Origin: JBDKGH01 sp039798265
Lineage (GTDB): Bacteria > Bacteroidota > Bacteroidia > Flavobacteriales_D > Sanyastnellaceae
DNA length: 32,453 nt
NCBI GenBank assembly: GCA_039798265.1
Contig: JBDKGH010000097.1
Span: 1-32,453, forward strand
Direction: 5' to 3'
The notes beneath the pieces are model-generated. The model was not told where the DNA came from. It worked only from the letters and a program-made list of their open reading frames with translations, and searched no databases. Both the position numbers and the translations under genes were made by a program. Of the stretch, positions 9,852 through 19,800 are shown piece after piece; the first letter of the stretch is position 1, and each line of letters opens with the position of its first letter.

Positions 9852-10154
9852 AATTAATAGGAGACAACCATGGCGAGCCTTCTAATGAAGGGTTTAGCTC
9901 AGGCTGGTCGGTTTGCTTCTTAGTTTACAAAGCAAGGCTAATATGGCTTTTCTTAATAACGGTAACTGCTCGGTTTTGAACACCCTAGCGTGGACAGGAA
10001 AGGGGAAATCTATTCGGCTTTTATTTCGCTCTTTTGTTATAAAATCTAACTTTTTGGAAAAAAAAACGAATGAAAAAAGAATGGAGTTTAAACTCCTAGA
10101 CCTAAGGATAGTGCTTTTTAAATCGAATGAATTAGCTAAAGTTCAGGCTTTTGA
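9852..10154. other. 303-base intergenic region between mutS and the giant adhesin gene
   Basis: No convincing gene. A perfect 14-base palindrome (GGAGTTTAAACTCC) lies at 10083-10096 and, read on the minus strand downstream of mutS, is followed by T-rich sequence (T6 then T9), so it may act as a weak terminator. Its stem would be only about 4 bp, so this is uncertain. A TTGCTTTG string on the minus strand (9928-9935) is one mismatch from the Bacteroidota -7 consensus and could serve the adhesin gene. No clear -33 partner was seen. Confidence 0.4.
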
Positions 10155-12773
10155 TCAAGCCCCCACCAATTTTTTTATCTCATTTAATTTCATCAGTGCT
10201 TCAACGGGCGTGAGCGTATTGATGTCGAGATTTTGAATTTCTTCCTTGATCTGTGCAAGGGTTGGATCGTCTAATTGGAAAAAACTCAATTGCACTTCTT
10301 TCTTGGGTGATCCTAGGCTATTACGAAGATCACCCGTAAGGTTTTCGCGACTGTGCGATTTTTCTAACTGAACGAGTATGTCTTTAGCACGTTCGACCAC
10401 TTTGGTGGGCATACCGGCCAATTTAGCCACGTGAATACCAAAGCTATGATTGCTTCCTCCTGCCACAAGTTTGCGCAGGAAAATAATTTTTTGCCCTACT
10501 TCTTTTACCGATACGTTGAAGTTGTGAATTCGGGGAAAAAGCGCTTCCATTTCATTCAACTCATGATAGTGAGTGGCAAAAAGGGTCTTCGCCTTCGCCT
10601 TCGGAAACTCATGTAAAAATTCAGCGATAGCCCAAGCTATGCTTATGCCATCATAAGTACTTGTACCGCGGCCTATCTCATCCAAAAGCACTAAGCTTCG
10701 GTCACTCAAATTATTTAAGATGCTGGCCGTTTCATTCATCTCAACCATGAACGTTGACTCGCCACTCGAGATGTTGTCCGATGCGCCTACACGTGTAAAT
10801 ATTTTATCTACAATACCAATGTCAGCTGCACGCGCGGGTACAAAACTTCCCATTTGAGCCATGAGCACAATGAGAGCGGTCTGACGAAGCACTGCTGATT
10901 TACCACTCATGTTCGGTCCGGTAATCATGACGATTTGTTGACTATCCGGATCTAGATAAATATCATTGCTCACATATTCTTCTCCCGTCTTCAAACTGCG
11001 CTCAATCACAGGGTGGCGTCCTTCAATGATCTTTACTACTTTGCCATTATTGATGGCAGGTTTTATATAGTTGTGGCGCAGGGCCGTTTGAGCAAAACTG
11101 AGTAGGCAATCTACTTGGGCAAGCAGTTGCGAATTGAGTTGAACAGAAGCTGTGTATTCGGCAGCTGCTGCAACTAACTCTGTGAAAAGGCGCAATTCAA
11201 TACTGGCAATTTTTTCTTCGGCACCAAGAATTTTTTGCTCATAAATTTTAAGTTCTTCAGTGATGTAGCGCTCAGCTTGAGTAAGCGTTTGTTTGCGAAT
11301 CCAGTCACTAGGCACTTTGTCTTTATGCGTATTGCGCACTTCCAAGTAGTACCCAAATACGTTGTTGTAGGATATCTTGAGAGAAGGTATTCCAGTGCGC
11401 TCACTTTCGCGCTCTTGTATTTGTTGCAAAAAATCTTTGCCTGAAAAAGCTAAGGCGCGCAATTCATCTAACTCGGCATTGACACCATCAGCAATAACTT
11501 GCCCTTTGTTCAATGCAATCGGGGCGTCGGCATGCAACTCTCGAGAAATCCGATCGCGCAAGGGAGCACACACTTGAAGTTGATTTCCCAAATAAGCTAA
11601 TTCAGCTTGACCACTTTTCTCGCATGTTTCTTTGATAGGTCCAATGCATTCCAAAGCCTTGCGCAGTTGACCTAATTCACGAGGTGAAATACGGCCAACG
11701 GCTACTTTAGAAATCAATCGTTCTAAGTCTCCAATCAATTTCAATTCATTGCGCAGGCCCTCTATTTTTTCTTCATGATGTGTAAAGTAATCCACCACGG
11801 CAAGTCGCTGTTCGATGGCGGCTATTTCTTTCAATGGAAGTACCATCCATCGCTTCAACAATCGGGCGCCCATTGGACTTACCGTATCGTCAAGAATATC
11901 GATGAGAGATGTTGCATTTTCATTGGTGGCGTAAATCAATTCAAGATTGCGCACCGTGAATTTGTCGAGCCAAACGTACTTGTCTTCTTCTATTCGCGAA
12001 AGGGTGCGAATGTGAGCGGTCTTATCGTGTTGGGTATCGGCTAAGTAATGGAGCACAGCGCCCGCAGCGATAATACCCAATTCTATATCTTCCACACCAA
12101 ATCCTTTCAATGACTTCGTGCCGAAATGTTTCAGTAATGTTTCTTTTCCAAAATCGGAGGTGAAAACCCAGTCGTCTAATCGGTATGTGAAAAAACGATC
12201 ACCGTATTGTTCTTTGAATTTTTTGTCTTGGTGTTTTTGATATAAAACCTCATTGGGTTTAAAGCCTTGAATGAGTTTATCTACGTAATCATGTGTGCCC
12301 TGTGCAGCATAAAATTCACCCGTAGATATATCTAAAAAAGAAACTCCTGCATGTTTTTCTTGCATGGCTATAGCAGCCACAAAGTTATTTGTGCGAGTTT
12401 CAAAGGTTTTATCATTGTAAGAAACGCCGGGTGTTACGAGTTCGGTAATTCCTCGCTTCACAATTGTTTTGGTGAGCTTCGGATCTTCTAGTTGGTCGCA
12501 GATGGCCACACGGTTGCCGGCACGCACTAGCTTGGGTAAGTAAGTATCTAAGGCATGATGAGGAAAGCCGGCCAATTCAACATAAGCGGCGGCACCGTTT
12601 TTACGTTGGGTGAGTGTAATACCTAAAATACGCGCTGCTCGAATGGCATCTTCGCCGAAGGTCTCGTAAAAATCGCCCACGCGAAAAAGTAACAATGCAT
12701 CAGGATATTGCGCCTTGATTTCATTGTATTGTTTCATCAATGGAGTTTCTACGGGCTTCTCGATTTCTTCCAC
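10155..12773 (-). CDS. mutS: DNA mismatch repair protein MutS
   Basis: 872 residues, the usual length for MutS. It recognises mispaired or unpaired bases and recruits MutL. The N-terminal mismatch-binding motif GDFYETF places the wedge Phe at residue 35 and Glu at 37, matching the Phe-x-Glu of the family. The connector and lever domains follow. The ATPase carries Walker A TGPNMSGKS (residue ~620), the Walker B/signature region LVLLDEIGRGTST and the conserved HYHEL. The C-terminus (SLGSPKKEVQLSFFQLDDP, then a helical tail) matches the dimerisation/clamp tail seen in Bacteroidota. The ATG at 12773 fits the family start. A terminator for clpX and a likely promoter lie just upstream, so it is probably transcribed on its own. 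Confidence 0.97.
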   Translation of the reverse strand: MEEIEKPVETPLMKQYNEIKAQYPDALLLFRVGDFYETFGEDAIRAARILGITLTQRKNGAAAYVELAGFPHHALDTYLPKLVRAGNRVAICDQLEDPKLTKTIVKRGITELVTPGVSYNDKTFETRTNNFVAAIAMQEKHAGVSFLDISTGEFYAAQGTHDYVDKLIQGFKPNEVLYQKHQDKKFKEQYGDRFFTYRLDDWVFTSDFGKETLLKHFGTKSLKGFGVEDIELGIIAAGAVLHYLADTQHDKTAHIRTLSRIEEDKYVWLDKFTVRNLELIYATNENATSLIDILDDTVSPMGARLLKRWMVLPLKEIAAIEQRLAVVDYFTHHEEKIEGLRNELKLIGDLERLISKVAVGRISPRELGQLRKALECIGPIKETCEKSGQAELAYLGNQLQVCAPLRDRISRELHADAPIALNKGQVIADGVNAELDELRALAFSGKDFLQQIQERESERTGIPSLKISYNNVFGYYLEVRNTHKDKVPSDWIRKQTLTQAERYITEELKIYEQKILGAEEKIASIELRLFTELVAAAAEYTASVQLNSQLLAQVDCLLSFAQTALRHNYIKPAINNGKVVKIIEGRHPVIERSLKTGEEYVSNDIYLDPDSQQIVMITGPNMSGKSAVLRQTALIVLMAQMGSFVPARAADIGIVDKIFTRVGASDNISSGESTFMVEMNETASILNNLSDRSLVLLDEIGRGTSTYDGISIAWAIAEFLHEFPKAKAKTLFATHYHELNEMEALFPRIHNFNVSVKEVGQKIIFLRKLVAGGSNHSFGIHVAKLAGMPTKVVERAKDILVQLEKSHSRENLTGDLRNSLGSPKKEVQLSFFQLDDPTLAQIKEEIQNLDINTLTPVEALMKLNEIKKLVGA

Positions 12774-12801
12774 AGAAAAATAGTTTAGGTAATGTCGACC
12801 A

Positions 12802-12832
12802 CGAAGGTATAAAGCAAAACTGCCGCTTCCAA
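12802..12832 (-). promoter_or_regulatory. Probable mutS promoter (Bacteroidota type)
   Basis: On the minus strand, TACCTTCG at 12802-12809 differs at one base from the Bacteroidota -7 consensus TAnnTTTG. A TTG at 12830-12832 lies 20 bases upstream, the spacing expected of the -33 element. The start codon follows 28 bases after the -7 element. The TTG falls in the loop region of the clpX terminator hairpin. Confidence 0.45.
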
Positions 12833-12846
12833 GAGGAAGACGGCAG
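12810..12846 (-). terminator. Rho-independent terminator after clpX
   Basis: Read on the minus strand, CTGCCG-t-CTTCC pairs with GGAAG-CGGCAG around a four-base loop (one bulged base), followed by TTTTGCTTT. This is a strong GC-rich stem plus T-tract, ~130 bases downstream of the clpX stop. Confidence 0.85.
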
Positions 12847-12978
12847 CTTTGAAATCATGTAAAATCGTTTGACAAACGTAGGCGTTGAGCCTCTTAGGAG
12901 GGCTTTTTAAGCTTCGCTTTTATGAACAAATAATGAACATCTTAAGCATAGGCTTCTACCGCTTTCTGTTACACGGTA

Positions 12979-14211
12979 TTAGGCAACTTTCAACTGACTC
13001 AGTTTTGATTTCGAGAATTTCTCTCGCGCATAAGTCAAGGTCACTTTAAATTCTTTTTCATCCGCATTCGATGGTAGTTCGAACATGGCATCTACCATAA
13101 TGGCTTCGCAAATGGATCGAAGTCCGCGCGCACCTAGTTTGTATTCCATCGCTTTTTCGACAATGAAATCAAGCACTTTTTTATCAAAGGATAGTTTTAC
13201 TCCATCCAGTTCAAATAGCTTCACATATTGTTTTACCAATGCATTCTTGGGTTCAGTGAGTATTCGACGAAGGGTATTTTCATCCAATGGATCAAGGTGG
13301 GTCAATACAGGGAAACGACCGATCAGTTCAGGAATCAATCCAAAGCGTTTCAAGTCGAGCGGAGATACATACTGCAACACATTAGTAGACGCAATGCGTT
13401 GTTCTTTGCTACTGGTAAAACCAAGCGAATTCGTATTAACACGGCGTTCAATGATACGGTCCATGCCATCAAATGCACCACCGCAAATGAATAGAATATT
13501 ACGAGTGTCCACTTGAATCATTTTTTGTTCAGGGTGCTTTCTTCCGCCTTGTGGAGGAACACCTACAGTGGCTCCTTCTAAAAGCTTCAGTAAAGCTTGT
13601 TGAACACCTTCACCACTCACATCTCGGGTGATGCTCGGATTGTCACTCTTGCGAGCTATCTTGTCTATTTCGTCAATAAATACAATTCCACGTTCGGCAC
13701 GGGCTACATCAAAATCGGCGTTTTGAAGAAGGCGAGAAAGAATACTTTCTACGTCTTCACCGACGTATCCGGCTTCTGTAAGTACGGTAGCATCCGCAAT
13801 GCAAAAAGGTACATTGAGCATCTTAGCGATGCTTTTTGCGAGCAAGGTTTTGCCAGTACCTGTTTCACCTACCATGATGACGTTGGACTTTTCTATTTCC
13901 ACCCCATCATCATTTTTAGCGCGATTTTGTTGTGAAATACGCTTGTAGTGATTGTAAACGGCTACGCTCAACACCTTTTTGGCGTCATCCTGACCGATAA
14001 CAAATTCATCTAAAAAACGCTTGATCTCCGCAGGCTTCATCAGATGAAGGTCTTGCTCGAGGGTATGTTTGTCGTCGTTCTTTTTTTCTTCTTTTACAAT
14101 GAGGTTAGCTTGCGTAGCACAATCATCACAAATGTGCCCACTGATTCCAGCAATGAGAATGTTTACCTCACTTTTCTTTCGACCACAGAACGAACATGAT
14201 ATTTCTTTCAT
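12979..14211 (-). CDS. clpX: ATP-dependent Clp protease ATP-binding subunit ClpX
   Basis: 410 residues. This AAA+ unfoldase feeds tagged substrates to ClpP. The N-terminal zinc-binding domain has Cys6, Cys9, Cys28 and Cys31 in the C4 pattern (SCSFCGRKK ... HICDDC). Walker A is GETGTGKT (~residue 110) and Walker B IVFIDEIDK (~175). The pore loop region GYVGEDVE, the sensor segments, RFPVLTHL and the C-terminal GARGLRS motif all fit. The frame stays open to a TTG at 14253, but the ATG at 14211 gives the canonical ClpX N-terminus, and a promoter-like TACCTTTG lies upstream of it, which rules in favour of the shorter protein. It lies 72 bases after priA, not next to clpP. Confidence 0.97.
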   Translation of the reverse strand: MKEISCSFCGRKKSEVNILIAGISGHICDDCATQANLIVKEEKKNDDKHTLEQDLHLMKPAEIKRFLDEFVIGQDDAKKVLSVAVYNHYKRISQQNRAKNDDGVEIEKSNVIMVGETGTGKTLLAKSIAKMLNVPFCIADATVLTEAGYVGEDVESILSRLLQNADFDVARAERGIVFIDEIDKIARKSDNPSITRDVSGEGVQQALLKLLEGATVGVPPQGGRKHPEQKMIQVDTRNILFICGGAFDGMDRIIERRVNTNSLGFTSSKEQRIASTNVLQYVSPLDLKRFGLIPELIGRFPVLTHLDPLDENTLRRILTEPKNALVKQYVKLFELDGVKLSFDKKVLDFIVEKAMEYKLGARGLRSICEAIMVDAMFELPSNADEKEFKVTLTYAREKFSKSKLSQLKVA

Positions 14212-14250
14212 GAGTGCATGTATTGAGAATGCCTTGAAAAAAGGCGGTTG

Positions 14251-14258
14251 CAAAGGTA
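14251..14258 (-). promoter_or_regulatory. Probable clpX promoter -7 element
   Basis: TACCTTTG on the minus strand is a perfect match to the Bacteroidota TAnnTTTG consensus, 39 bases upstream of the clpX ATG and just past the priA stop codon. A -33 TTG at the correct spacing is not evident, so the call rests on the -7 element and its position. Confidence 0.45.
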
Positions 14259-14283
14259 GTGATAATTCCGATTGCCCTCGATT

Positions 14284-16761
14284 TTACAAGGGATCTACGT
14301 CGATTACCAGTCGGGCCGATTTGTACTCCGATTGGCTTAAAATGCTTCGCGAAAGCTCGAAAATGCGCTTTTTCTGCTCGGAAAGGTCATTTCCCTTACC
14401 AATCCGGATGAGCATTTGCTGAAGGAAATAATTGTTAATTCGAGGGATGTAAGGCTTTTCAGGCCCTAATAATCGATCTCCCAGGAATAAACGAAGTTCT
14501 TTTCCCAAATGGGCTGCCGCCTCCTGCACAAGGTGATCTTCTTTGTGCTTGAGTGTGATTTTTACCATCCGTACAAAAGGTGGGTAAACAAATTGCTGTC
14601 GCTCCGCTATTTCGCGATCAAAAAAAGGAGCATAATCACCTTTTGAAATCAAAGGGAAGATCCAGTGATCAGGTTGGTAGGTTTGAATAACCACTCTTCC
14701 TCGCTTGGATCTTCTTCCTGCTCTTCCAGAAACTTGCATCATCAATTGATAACTGCGCTCCATTGCCCGAAAATCCGGGTAGTTCATCATCTTATCCGCA
14801 TTGAGTATGCCCACTAACGAAACGTTGTCAAAGTCAAGTCCTTTGGTCACCATCTGGGTTCCTACCAATACTTGTATCGATCCACTGTCAAATTCCTGAA
14901 TGAGCTTTTCATAACTGTTGCGCGAACGTGTAGTGTCTAAGTCCATTCTTTCTACACGGATATCAGGGAAAATTTCTTGAAGTTCTTCTTCGATGCGTTC
15001 CGTGCCAAATCCCAACATACGAAGGTCTTGTCCGCCACACGCTCCGCATTGTTTCGGCGGTGGGGTGTGGTAGCCACAAAAGTGACACTTCAGCTGGTGA
15101 ATGTTTTTATGATAGGTTAAACTGACGTCGCAGCGCGTGCACATGGGAACCCAAGCACAGTTGTTACATTGCCATAGTGGGGAGTATCCTCTTCTGTTTT
15201 GAAATAAAATAATTTGCTCTTTATTGCCGAGAGCAAGAGCCATTTCTTGAATCAGTTTTTCGGTGAAATTTCCGCGCAGACTTTTTGATTTTAAGTCTTG
15301 GCGAATGTCAGCGAGCATGATTTCGGGTAATTGAATTCCACCAAAGCGCTCTGTTAGTTCGACTAATCCAAATCTGTTTTGTTTGGTATTGAAATAGGAT
15401 TCTACAGAAGGGGTGGCACTTCCGAGTAAAACTTTTGATTGAAAATGATTGGCCAATACGATCGCTGTGTCCCGCGCATGGTAACGTGGTGCTGGATCGT
15501 GTTGTTTAAAGCTCTGCTCATGTTCTTCGTCAACAATCACTAATCCTAATCGAGTGAAAGGAAGAAATAATCCCGATCGCGCACCAATGATGACATCATA
15601 TTCCCCCGGATTGTCAGCTAGAACATGGTTCCAAATTTCGGTGCGTTCATTATCGCTATATCCGCTGTGATATACTCCTACACGTTTTCCAAAATGCTTG
15701 CGCAAACGTTGGATGATTTGAGTTGTCAGCGCAATTTCTGGAAGTAAAAAGAGTGCCTGTTTGCCTTGGTCCAAGGTGTCTTGAATCAACGACATGTATA
15801 TTTCTGTCTTACCGCTACCCGTTACACCATGGAGCAATACGGTTTGTTTGGATTGCCATTGCTCCTTGATTTCTTCCAAAGCTTTTTCTTGCGCTGGCGA
15901 TAGGGCATGAATGGATTCTCCATATGTAAGATGTTTGCCTAAACGGCCTATTTCTCGGGTCTCTTGGTGAAAAATGTTTTTTTCTACCATCGCCTGCACC
16001 ACGTTGTTAGTGATGTTGGCTTTCTCTTGCAAAGTAAGTCGCGCTACTTCGTTGCGTTTGCCTTGGTCGTATGCGCTCAACTGAAGAAATAAAAGCAGTG
16101 CATTACTCTGTTTTTCGCTTCTTCTTTTTTCAAGTTCTGCAAATACTTGATTTAATTTTTCATCTGTATTCGCTGCTTCACCTAAAGTTAGAAAGTCAGC
16201 TTTTTTAGGCTTGTATTTTTCTCTAATTTCTTCTTCAGCTACCAAAAATCCTTTGTCCTGAAGTCCTTTCACAATGCGCTGTACACTTTTTATCTCGAGT
16301 AAATCGGATACTTCTTGCAAGGTCAAACTTCCGCGTGAAGCAAGGGCATCTACGAGTACTTGTTCGCGCGCGCTCAGTTCTATGCCTTGATCGGCATGTT
16401 CACTAAGTAAAAACTTCGTTTCACTACTCAATTTAAGCCCACTAGGAAGAGCGGCATTCATGACTTCTCCGAGCGTACAACCATAGTAATCGGCCATCCA
16501 TTCCCACAGCGCGAATTGTTGTTCAGTAGCAATAGGCATGGAGTCGAGCACCGTTTCTATATATCGGGCTTCATACTCGCGTGGTGCAGTGGTGTGCAGC
16601 TGGTGAATAATACCGGTGTATAACCTCGACTTTCCTAATTGTACAACCACTCTTTTGCCTGGCACCGCTTCTTCTAGCAGATCGCGCTGCACACGATAGG
16701 TGAGCAACCTCGGCAGTGCTAAGGGCAGAATGACATCGGCGAAATAGGTGGTCTCTGACAT
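14284..16761 (-). CDS. priA: Replication restart helicase PriA (primosomal protein N')
   Basis: 825 residues. PriA binds stalled forks and reloads the replicative helicase. The N-terminal fork-binding domain begins with the family motif ADVILPLALPRLLTYRV and continues GKRVVVQLGKSRLYTGI. The helicase core has Walker A GVTGSGKTEIYM (~residue 312), the ARSGLFLPF and VDEEHEQSFKQ boxes and the SATPSVES motif. The zinc-binding insertion has its cysteine pairs (CNNCAW, CTRC, CHFC, CGACGG) around residues 530-570. Helicase motifs V/VI (GTQMVTKGLDF, QVSGRAGR) and the C-terminal domain are complete. A TACTTTG string (16771-16777, minus) sits only nine bases ahead of the ATG; if used as a promoter the leader would be very short. 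A terminator from the preceding gene lies upstream. Confidence 0.97.
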   Translation of the reverse strand: MSETTYFADVILPLALPRLLTYRVQRDLLEEAVPGKRVVVQLGKSRLYTGIIHQLHTTAPREYEARYIETVLDSMPIATEQQFALWEWMADYYGCTLGEVMNAALPSGLKLSSETKFLLSEHADQGIELSAREQVLVDALASRGSLTLQEVSDLLEIKSVQRIVKGLQDKGFLVAEEEIREKYKPKKADFLTLGEAANTDEKLNQVFAELEKRRSEKQSNALLLFLQLSAYDQGKRNEVARLTLQEKANITNNVVQAMVEKNIFHQETREIGRLGKHLTYGESIHALSPAQEKALEEIKEQWQSKQTVLLHGVTGSGKTEIYMSLIQDTLDQGKQALFLLPEIALTTQIIQRLRKHFGKRVGVYHSGYSDNERTEIWNHVLADNPGEYDVIIGARSGLFLPFTRLGLVIVDEEHEQSFKQHDPAPRYHARDTAIVLANHFQSKVLLGSATPSVESYFNTKQNRFGLVELTERFGGIQLPEIMLADIRQDLKSKSLRGNFTEKLIQEMALALGNKEQIILFQNRRGYSPLWQCNNCAWVPMCTRCDVSLTYHKNIHQLKCHFCGYHTPPPKQCGACGGQDLRMLGFGTERIEEELQEIFPDIRVERMDLDTTRSRNSYEKLIQEFDSGSIQVLVGTQMVTKGLDFDNVSLVGILNADKMMNYPDFRAMERSYQLMMQVSGRAGRRSKRGRVVIQTYQPDHWIFPLISKGDYAPFFDREIAERQQFVYPPFVRMVKITLKHKEDHLVQEAAAHLGKELRLFLGDRLLGPEKPYIPRINNYFLQQMLIRIGKGNDLSEQKKRIFELSRSILSQSEYKSARLVIDVDPL

Positions 16762-16800
16762 ATGGGACTACAAAGTAAATCAATCTCTCTTACTCTGTGG

Positions 16801-16842
16801 GTATAAAAGAAAAAAGGCCTTCCGCTTTCGGGGAAGGCCTTT
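16801..16842 (-). terminator. Rho-independent terminator after the 1467-residue secreted protein gene
   Basis: An 11-bp perfect stem (AAAGGCCTTCC at 16813-16823 with GGAAGGCCTTT at 16832-16842) encloses an 8-base loop. On the minus strand it is followed by TTTCTTTT. It begins 24 bases past the stop codon of the gene at 16866 and separates it from priA. Confidence 0.88.
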
Positions 16843-16865
16843 CTCAAGAAATTTTATTTTTTCGC

Positions 16866-19800
16866 TTAGTGTGCAATCACCACTCGCTGTAAAGCCTGTC
16901 CACTATTGGTAAGCAGGCGGATCATGTAAACGCCAGAAGCCAATTGGTTTTTGTCAACGTCAACGGTATAAGTTTCATTAGCCGCCGCATGGCCGTTATA
17001 CAAACGCTCAACTAATTGCCCATTGCTATCGAGGATTTCCATCGATACGTGTTCGTCTTCCGTGGTAGCAAAACGAAGCGTGATCGACTGACTGTTCTGC
17101 GATTGGATGTCAAAAATCAGTTGGTCATTTTGAACAAAGCTGATGACTTGAGAAACACAGGTGCTAGAACCATTACAGTCATAAGCACACCAAGTGCGGG
17201 TGATGACTTCATCACAGCCCGAACCCGTGGTAGATTCTTGATAATCCACGGTCACATCGCCTGCACACTCGTCGTATGCTGTAATTAACTCAAGTGGAGG
17301 AAGGGCATCACCACAAGTTAATACAATATCTTGTGGATCACCACTGAGTATTGGGGCGCTGTTGTCTTCAAACGTGATCGTCTGTGATGCACTAGAGGTA
17401 TTGCCACATTCATCCACAGCTAACCAGGTGCGTGTAAATAGATAACCACAATCGAGTGGAGTCGTTTCTGCTGATACAATGATGTCGGCAAAAGCAGAAC
17501 AGTTGTCAAGTCCAAAAACAAGGGACTCGCTAATCGGAGTTCCGCACTCTAAAGTAATGTCTTGTGGCACCCCATAAATGACGGGGGCTTCGTTATCCGA
17601 TACTTGAACGGTCCAAGTGCGTGAAGTGCTATTGCCGCAGTTATCTGTGATAGTGTAAGTACGTTCGAGTATGTACTCATTTGGACACAAACCAGAGATG
17701 ATGTTGTCCTCGAAGTTGAGTGTAACTGATGAACAGTTATCGTTAAATGTTACGCCAGCCTCAGTTGGGTTGGGTATTTGATTACAAGATAATAAAGCAT
17801 CTTCTGGGAAGTTGACAAATGCAGGGGCAATATCATCAACAATGCTAATCACCTGCGTGAATTCAGCGATGTTTCCGCAAATGTCTGTTGCTTGATAGTG
17901 ACGAACAATATCATTCGCGCAATTTGTGCCGGGAGCACTTTCATCTACATACGTGATGGATTGTACACTATTGCAAGCATCAGTTGCTTCAATGAAGATG
18001 CCATCGGTTTCACCACAGTTGAGTGAAAGAGTTGTTTCTCCCGTAATGATTGGCGCTACGTTATCAATCACATATACATTTTGAACAGCTAAAGTAGAAT
18101 TGCCGCAGTTGTCAAATGAGCGGAATACACGTTGAATGGTGTAGTCGTTACCGCAATCACCAGGTAGAATGTTTTCTGCAAGAAATACAGGAAAAAATTC
18201 TTGAGCACATACATCATAGGCTGTGGGCAACACGGGTGCTGGCACATCTTGGTTGCAAGAAACGGTGAAGTCTTCTGGAAGATCAGAGAACACAGGACCT
18301 CTGGTGTCTTCAACAGTAATGACTTGAGTGGCCTCTGTAGCATTACCACAAACATCTAGTGCTAACCAGGTGCGATTGATGGTATAGCTGCAATCTCCTT
18401 CTTCTATCGTTTCTGTGAAGAACACATCTTGAACTAGTCCACACGCATCAAATACGTTCGGCGTTGTAGGCTCAGGAATAAGATCACCACATTCAATGGT
18501 CAAGGAAGCAGGAACGCCATCAAAAACAGGTCCTTCTGAATCAATGATGTTTATTTCCCAAGTGCGGGCAGTAATGTTTCCGCAAAGATCGATGAAGAAA
18601 TAGGTACGGCGAATAATTTGACTGCCAATGCACGTTCCGTTAAAAATGGATTCGAACATATCCGTAGTATAACTACTACAGTTTTCGATCACTTCAATAA
18701 TCCCAGATTCGGCTGTTGGAATATCATCGCCACAAGCAAGGGTGAGGTTTTCTGGGAATGAAATAACCTGAGGAGCAATGGTGTCATTGATAAAGATGAG
18801 CAATGACAAGTTGGCTATATTCCCACAGTTATCGGTGGCGGTGTAATTACGTTCAATACCGCCAGCGCAGCCACTTTCTATAACTACATCGGTGTAAGTG
18901 ATTTCTACGGACGAGCAGTTATCGGCTGCAATAGGGCTAGGAATGTTCCAATCTTCATTGCAGTTCACATTGATAAATGAAGGGTAGTTCTCAAATTGCG
19001 GAGCAGTAGTGTCCACCACAGTAATAGTTTGCGATTGCACATTGGTGTTGTTACAACCATCGTACGCAGTCCAGGTGCGAACGAGCGAATATCCGCAAGT
19101 GTTATTTGTTGTTTGCTCTGAGTAGTCAATAAACGTTTCTGCGCAATCATCATACACGATGGGGTCTTCGAAAATCAAAGGCTCATCGCAATTGATGGTG
19201 TAGTCTGCTGGCACGTACTCAAAGGCGGGCGCTGTATTGTCAAAAATGATAATGGTTTGAGTAAGCGTACTCACGTTTCCGCAGGCGTCAGCAGCTGAAT
19301 AGAGGCGAAGTATGGTGTAGCTATTGGCGCATTCTCCGGCTATGATTTCATCAGCCCAAGTGATTGTTGTTTCAGAACACAAATCAAAAGCATCGACGGG
19401 AACAAAAGCAGGATTGGGAGCGTCGATACAACTTACCACTAGATCTTCTGGGAAAACGGTGAATTCTGGAGCAGTTGTATCTACATTGGTAATCACCTGA
19501 GTGGTAGAAGCGGTGTTTCCACAACCATCAGTGGCTGTAAAGGTGCGATAGGTGATAGAGCCGCAATCAGTAGTCACTATTTCATCAGAATAGGTTACTA
19601 CCACAGAAGAACACTCGTCTTCGGCAGTGGCCATAATCACTTCGTTACTAGAAGCGTCACAAGCTGCCGAAATATCCGTTGGAACGAACGTAAATATGGG
19701 TTGCTGATTGTCTGAAACGGTGATCACTTGCTCGGCGCTTGTGCTATTGCCACAATCATCAATAGCGGTCCAAGTGCGAATGAACTGATAGCCACAGTCC

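Noticed and set aside
10083..10096. Perfect palindrome as a strong mutS terminator
   Set aside because: With a realistic loop, the stem is only about 4 bp, so it is reported as uncertain rather than called as a terminator.
14212..14253. TTG-initiated 14-residue extension of ClpX
   Set aside because: The canonical zinc-domain N-terminus begins at the ATG at 14211 and a -7 promoter element overlaps the extension.
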